Positions 4,734 to 5,758 of a stretch of DNA of 5,758 nt are shown here, one piece after another. The stretch covers positions 1 through 5,758 of the forward strand of contig NZ_JAJFCK010000076.1 in NCBI RefSeq assembly GCF_020709055.1, in the 5' to 3' direction. Source of the stretch: Ruminococcus callidus. GTDB taxonomy: Bacteria > Bacillota > Clostridia > Oscillospirales > Ruminococcaceae. The notes beneath the pieces are model-generated. The model searched no databases. It was given only the letters and a program-made list of their open reading frames with translations, and was not told the DNA's origin. Made by a program: the position numbers and the translations under genes. Positions within the stretch are counted from its first letter, which is position 1; every line of letters begins with the position of its first letter.

Positions 4734-5708
4734 GTGGTTTTGGTGCAGGATGTGACAAGTAATCTAATTTTCAGCCTGAATGCCACTGTGCCGGTCTTCC
4801 TCATGATGGTGTTCGGCTGGTGCATGCAGAAGGTGGGACTTCTGGACGAGCACACCACGCAGAAGGTCAACCAGTTTGTGTTTCGGGCGCTGCTTCCGGC
4901 GCTGCTGTTTATGGACTTGTCCACGGCGGATTTCCAGAAAGTATGGGACACCAGGTTCGTGCTCTTCTGCTTCTTTGCCACGGCGTGCAGCATCGGCATT
5001 GCCTTTCTCTTCTCGCTGCTGCATAAAGACCATGCAGAGCGGGGCGAGATCATTCAGGCGGCATACCGCAGCAGTGCGGCGATTCTGGGCATCGCCTTTG
5101 TCAAGAACATCTATGGTGAGGCAACCATGGCAGCACTGATGATCGTGGGAACGGTACCGCTTTATAATGTAGCAGCGGTGATCGTGCTCTCACTCACAGC
5201 GCCGGTGCAGGAGAGCGGGAGCGTGAGCCGGAAGCAGCTGGCAGTGCGCACTGTGAAAAATGTGCTGACCAACCCCATCATTCTGGGCATTGTGGTGGGG
5301 CTGCTCTGGTCGGTGCTGAAGATTCCCCAGCCGGTGATTCTGGCAAAATCTGTTTCTTATCTGGGCAACATGGCGACACCGCTCTCGCTCATTGCGCTGG
5401 GGGCATCATTTCATGTGCGCAGCGCCAAGGGAAAACTGCCGGTGACGGTGGGAATCTCTGTGATGAAGCTGCTGGCGTTTTGTGCGATTTTCCTGCCGGT
5501 TGCAGTGCTGCTGGGATTTCGGGAGGAAAAGCTGGTGGCGATTCTTGTAATGCTGGGCAGCGCCGTGACGGGAAGCTGTTTTGTCATGGCGAAGAACATG
5601 GGACACGACGGAACGATTACCGCCTGCGCCGTGATGCTGACCACGCTGCTCAGTGCGCTGACGCTGACCATGTGGCTGTTCGTGCTGAAGAGTATGCAGC
5701 TGATATAA
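4734..5708 (+). CDS. AEC-family (auxin efflux carrier-like) membrane transporter
   Basis: Protein of 324 residues, integral to the membrane, with about 10 hydrophobic segments in two halves. The first spans are near 10-30, 45-62, 73-95, 110-125 and 132-155. A charged loop at about 156-175 follows, then spans near 178-197, 214-233, 243-263, 268-290 and 300-320. NPIILGIVVG (about 178-187) and TPLSLIALGASF (in the second half) are characteristic of this family. Bacterial members move organic acids such as malate, or other small anions; the substrate here is unknown. The GTG at 4734 is chosen because GAGGA (4722-4726), overlapping the stop of the hydrolase gene, lies 7 nt upstream. TTG at 4740 and GTG at 4743 are alternatives and would remove only 2-3 residues. 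The spacing implies cotranscription and possibly translational coupling. No terminator is clear in the 50 bp after the stop; only a weak ATAG/CTAT dyad near 5721-5732 is seen. Confidence 0.92.
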   Translation: MVLVQDVTSNLIFSLNATVPVFLMMVFGWCMQKVGLLDEHTTQKVNQFVFRALLPALLFMDLSTADFQKVWDTRFVLFCFFATACSIGIAFLFSLLHKDHAERGEIIQAAYRSSAAILGIAFVKNIYGEATMAALMIVGTVPLYNVAAVIVLSLTAPVQESGSVSRKQLAVRTVKNVLTNPIILGIVVGLLWSVLKIPQPVILAKSVSYLGNMATPLSLIALGASFHVRSAKGKLPVTVGISVMKLLAFCAIFLPVAVLLGFREEKLVAILVMLGSAVTGSCFVMAKNMGHDGTITACAVMLTTLLSALTLTMWLFVLKSMQLI

Positions 5709-5758
5709 GAGCTCGTGTTCATAGGCGTCTATCTACGTCTTTTCGGCAAATTTTGTTG

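Noticed and set aside
3551..5053. 500-codon open frame on the minus strand
   Set aside because: It lies antisense across the hydrolase and transporter genes, both with clear family motifs and ribosome sites. The antisense protein is rich in His, Arg and Gln with no recognisable domain, as expected from the codon bias of the opposite strand.

Overview
This 5.76 kb stretch looks like ordinary chromosome from a low-to-moderate GC Gram-positive bacterium of the class Clostridia, probably near the Ruminococcaceae/Oscillospiraceae. The evidence is purine-rich Shine-Dalgarno sites, TTG and GTG starts, consensus SigA-type promoters with A-tracts, AT-rich spacers between GC-richer genes, and a primosome pair of the Firmicutes DnaB/DnaD plus DnaI type. 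The taxonomic placement is inference from style and gene content, not a database match.

Left part (159-2163, minus strand): a two-gene replication-initiation operon. A DnaD-domain protein (winged helix plus two DDBH2 domains, TTG start) is followed 25 bp later by a DnaI/DnaC-type AAA+ helicase loader with a Cys-rich zinc-binding region. Together they should load the replicative helicase at origins or restart sites.

Middle part (2164-3505): a non-coding-rich hub with three single tRNA genes, Leu(CAA) on +, Arg(ACG) on - and Lys(UUU) on +, plus one small minus-strand gene for an AbrB/SpoVT-type regulator with a C-terminal Cys4 zinc knuckle. Each tRNA gene and the regulator gene has its own TTGACA-17 bp-TATAAT promoter. 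Strong intrinsic terminators follow tRNA-Leu, tRNA-Lys and the regulator gene, and a weaker one follows tRNA-Arg. AT-rich spacers hold nested inverted repeats and a possibly folded 5' leader.

Right part (3536-5708, plus strand): a cytoplasmic beta-lactamase-fold serine hydrolase (PF00144/COG1680 type, GTG start) and an AEC-family membrane transporter (GTG start) 10 bp downstream, very likely one operon. No promoter is visible between the tRNA-Lys terminator and the hydrolase, so read-through from the tRNA-Lys promoter is a real possibility.

I see no CRISPR array, insertion sequence, phage gene or duplicated attachment site. I found no clearly new system. The items most worth a second look are the regulatory arrangements: a symmetric -10 element shared by tRNA-Leu and the primosome operon, the tRNA-Lys terminator as a possible attenuator, nested dyads, and the leader of the AbrB-like gene.
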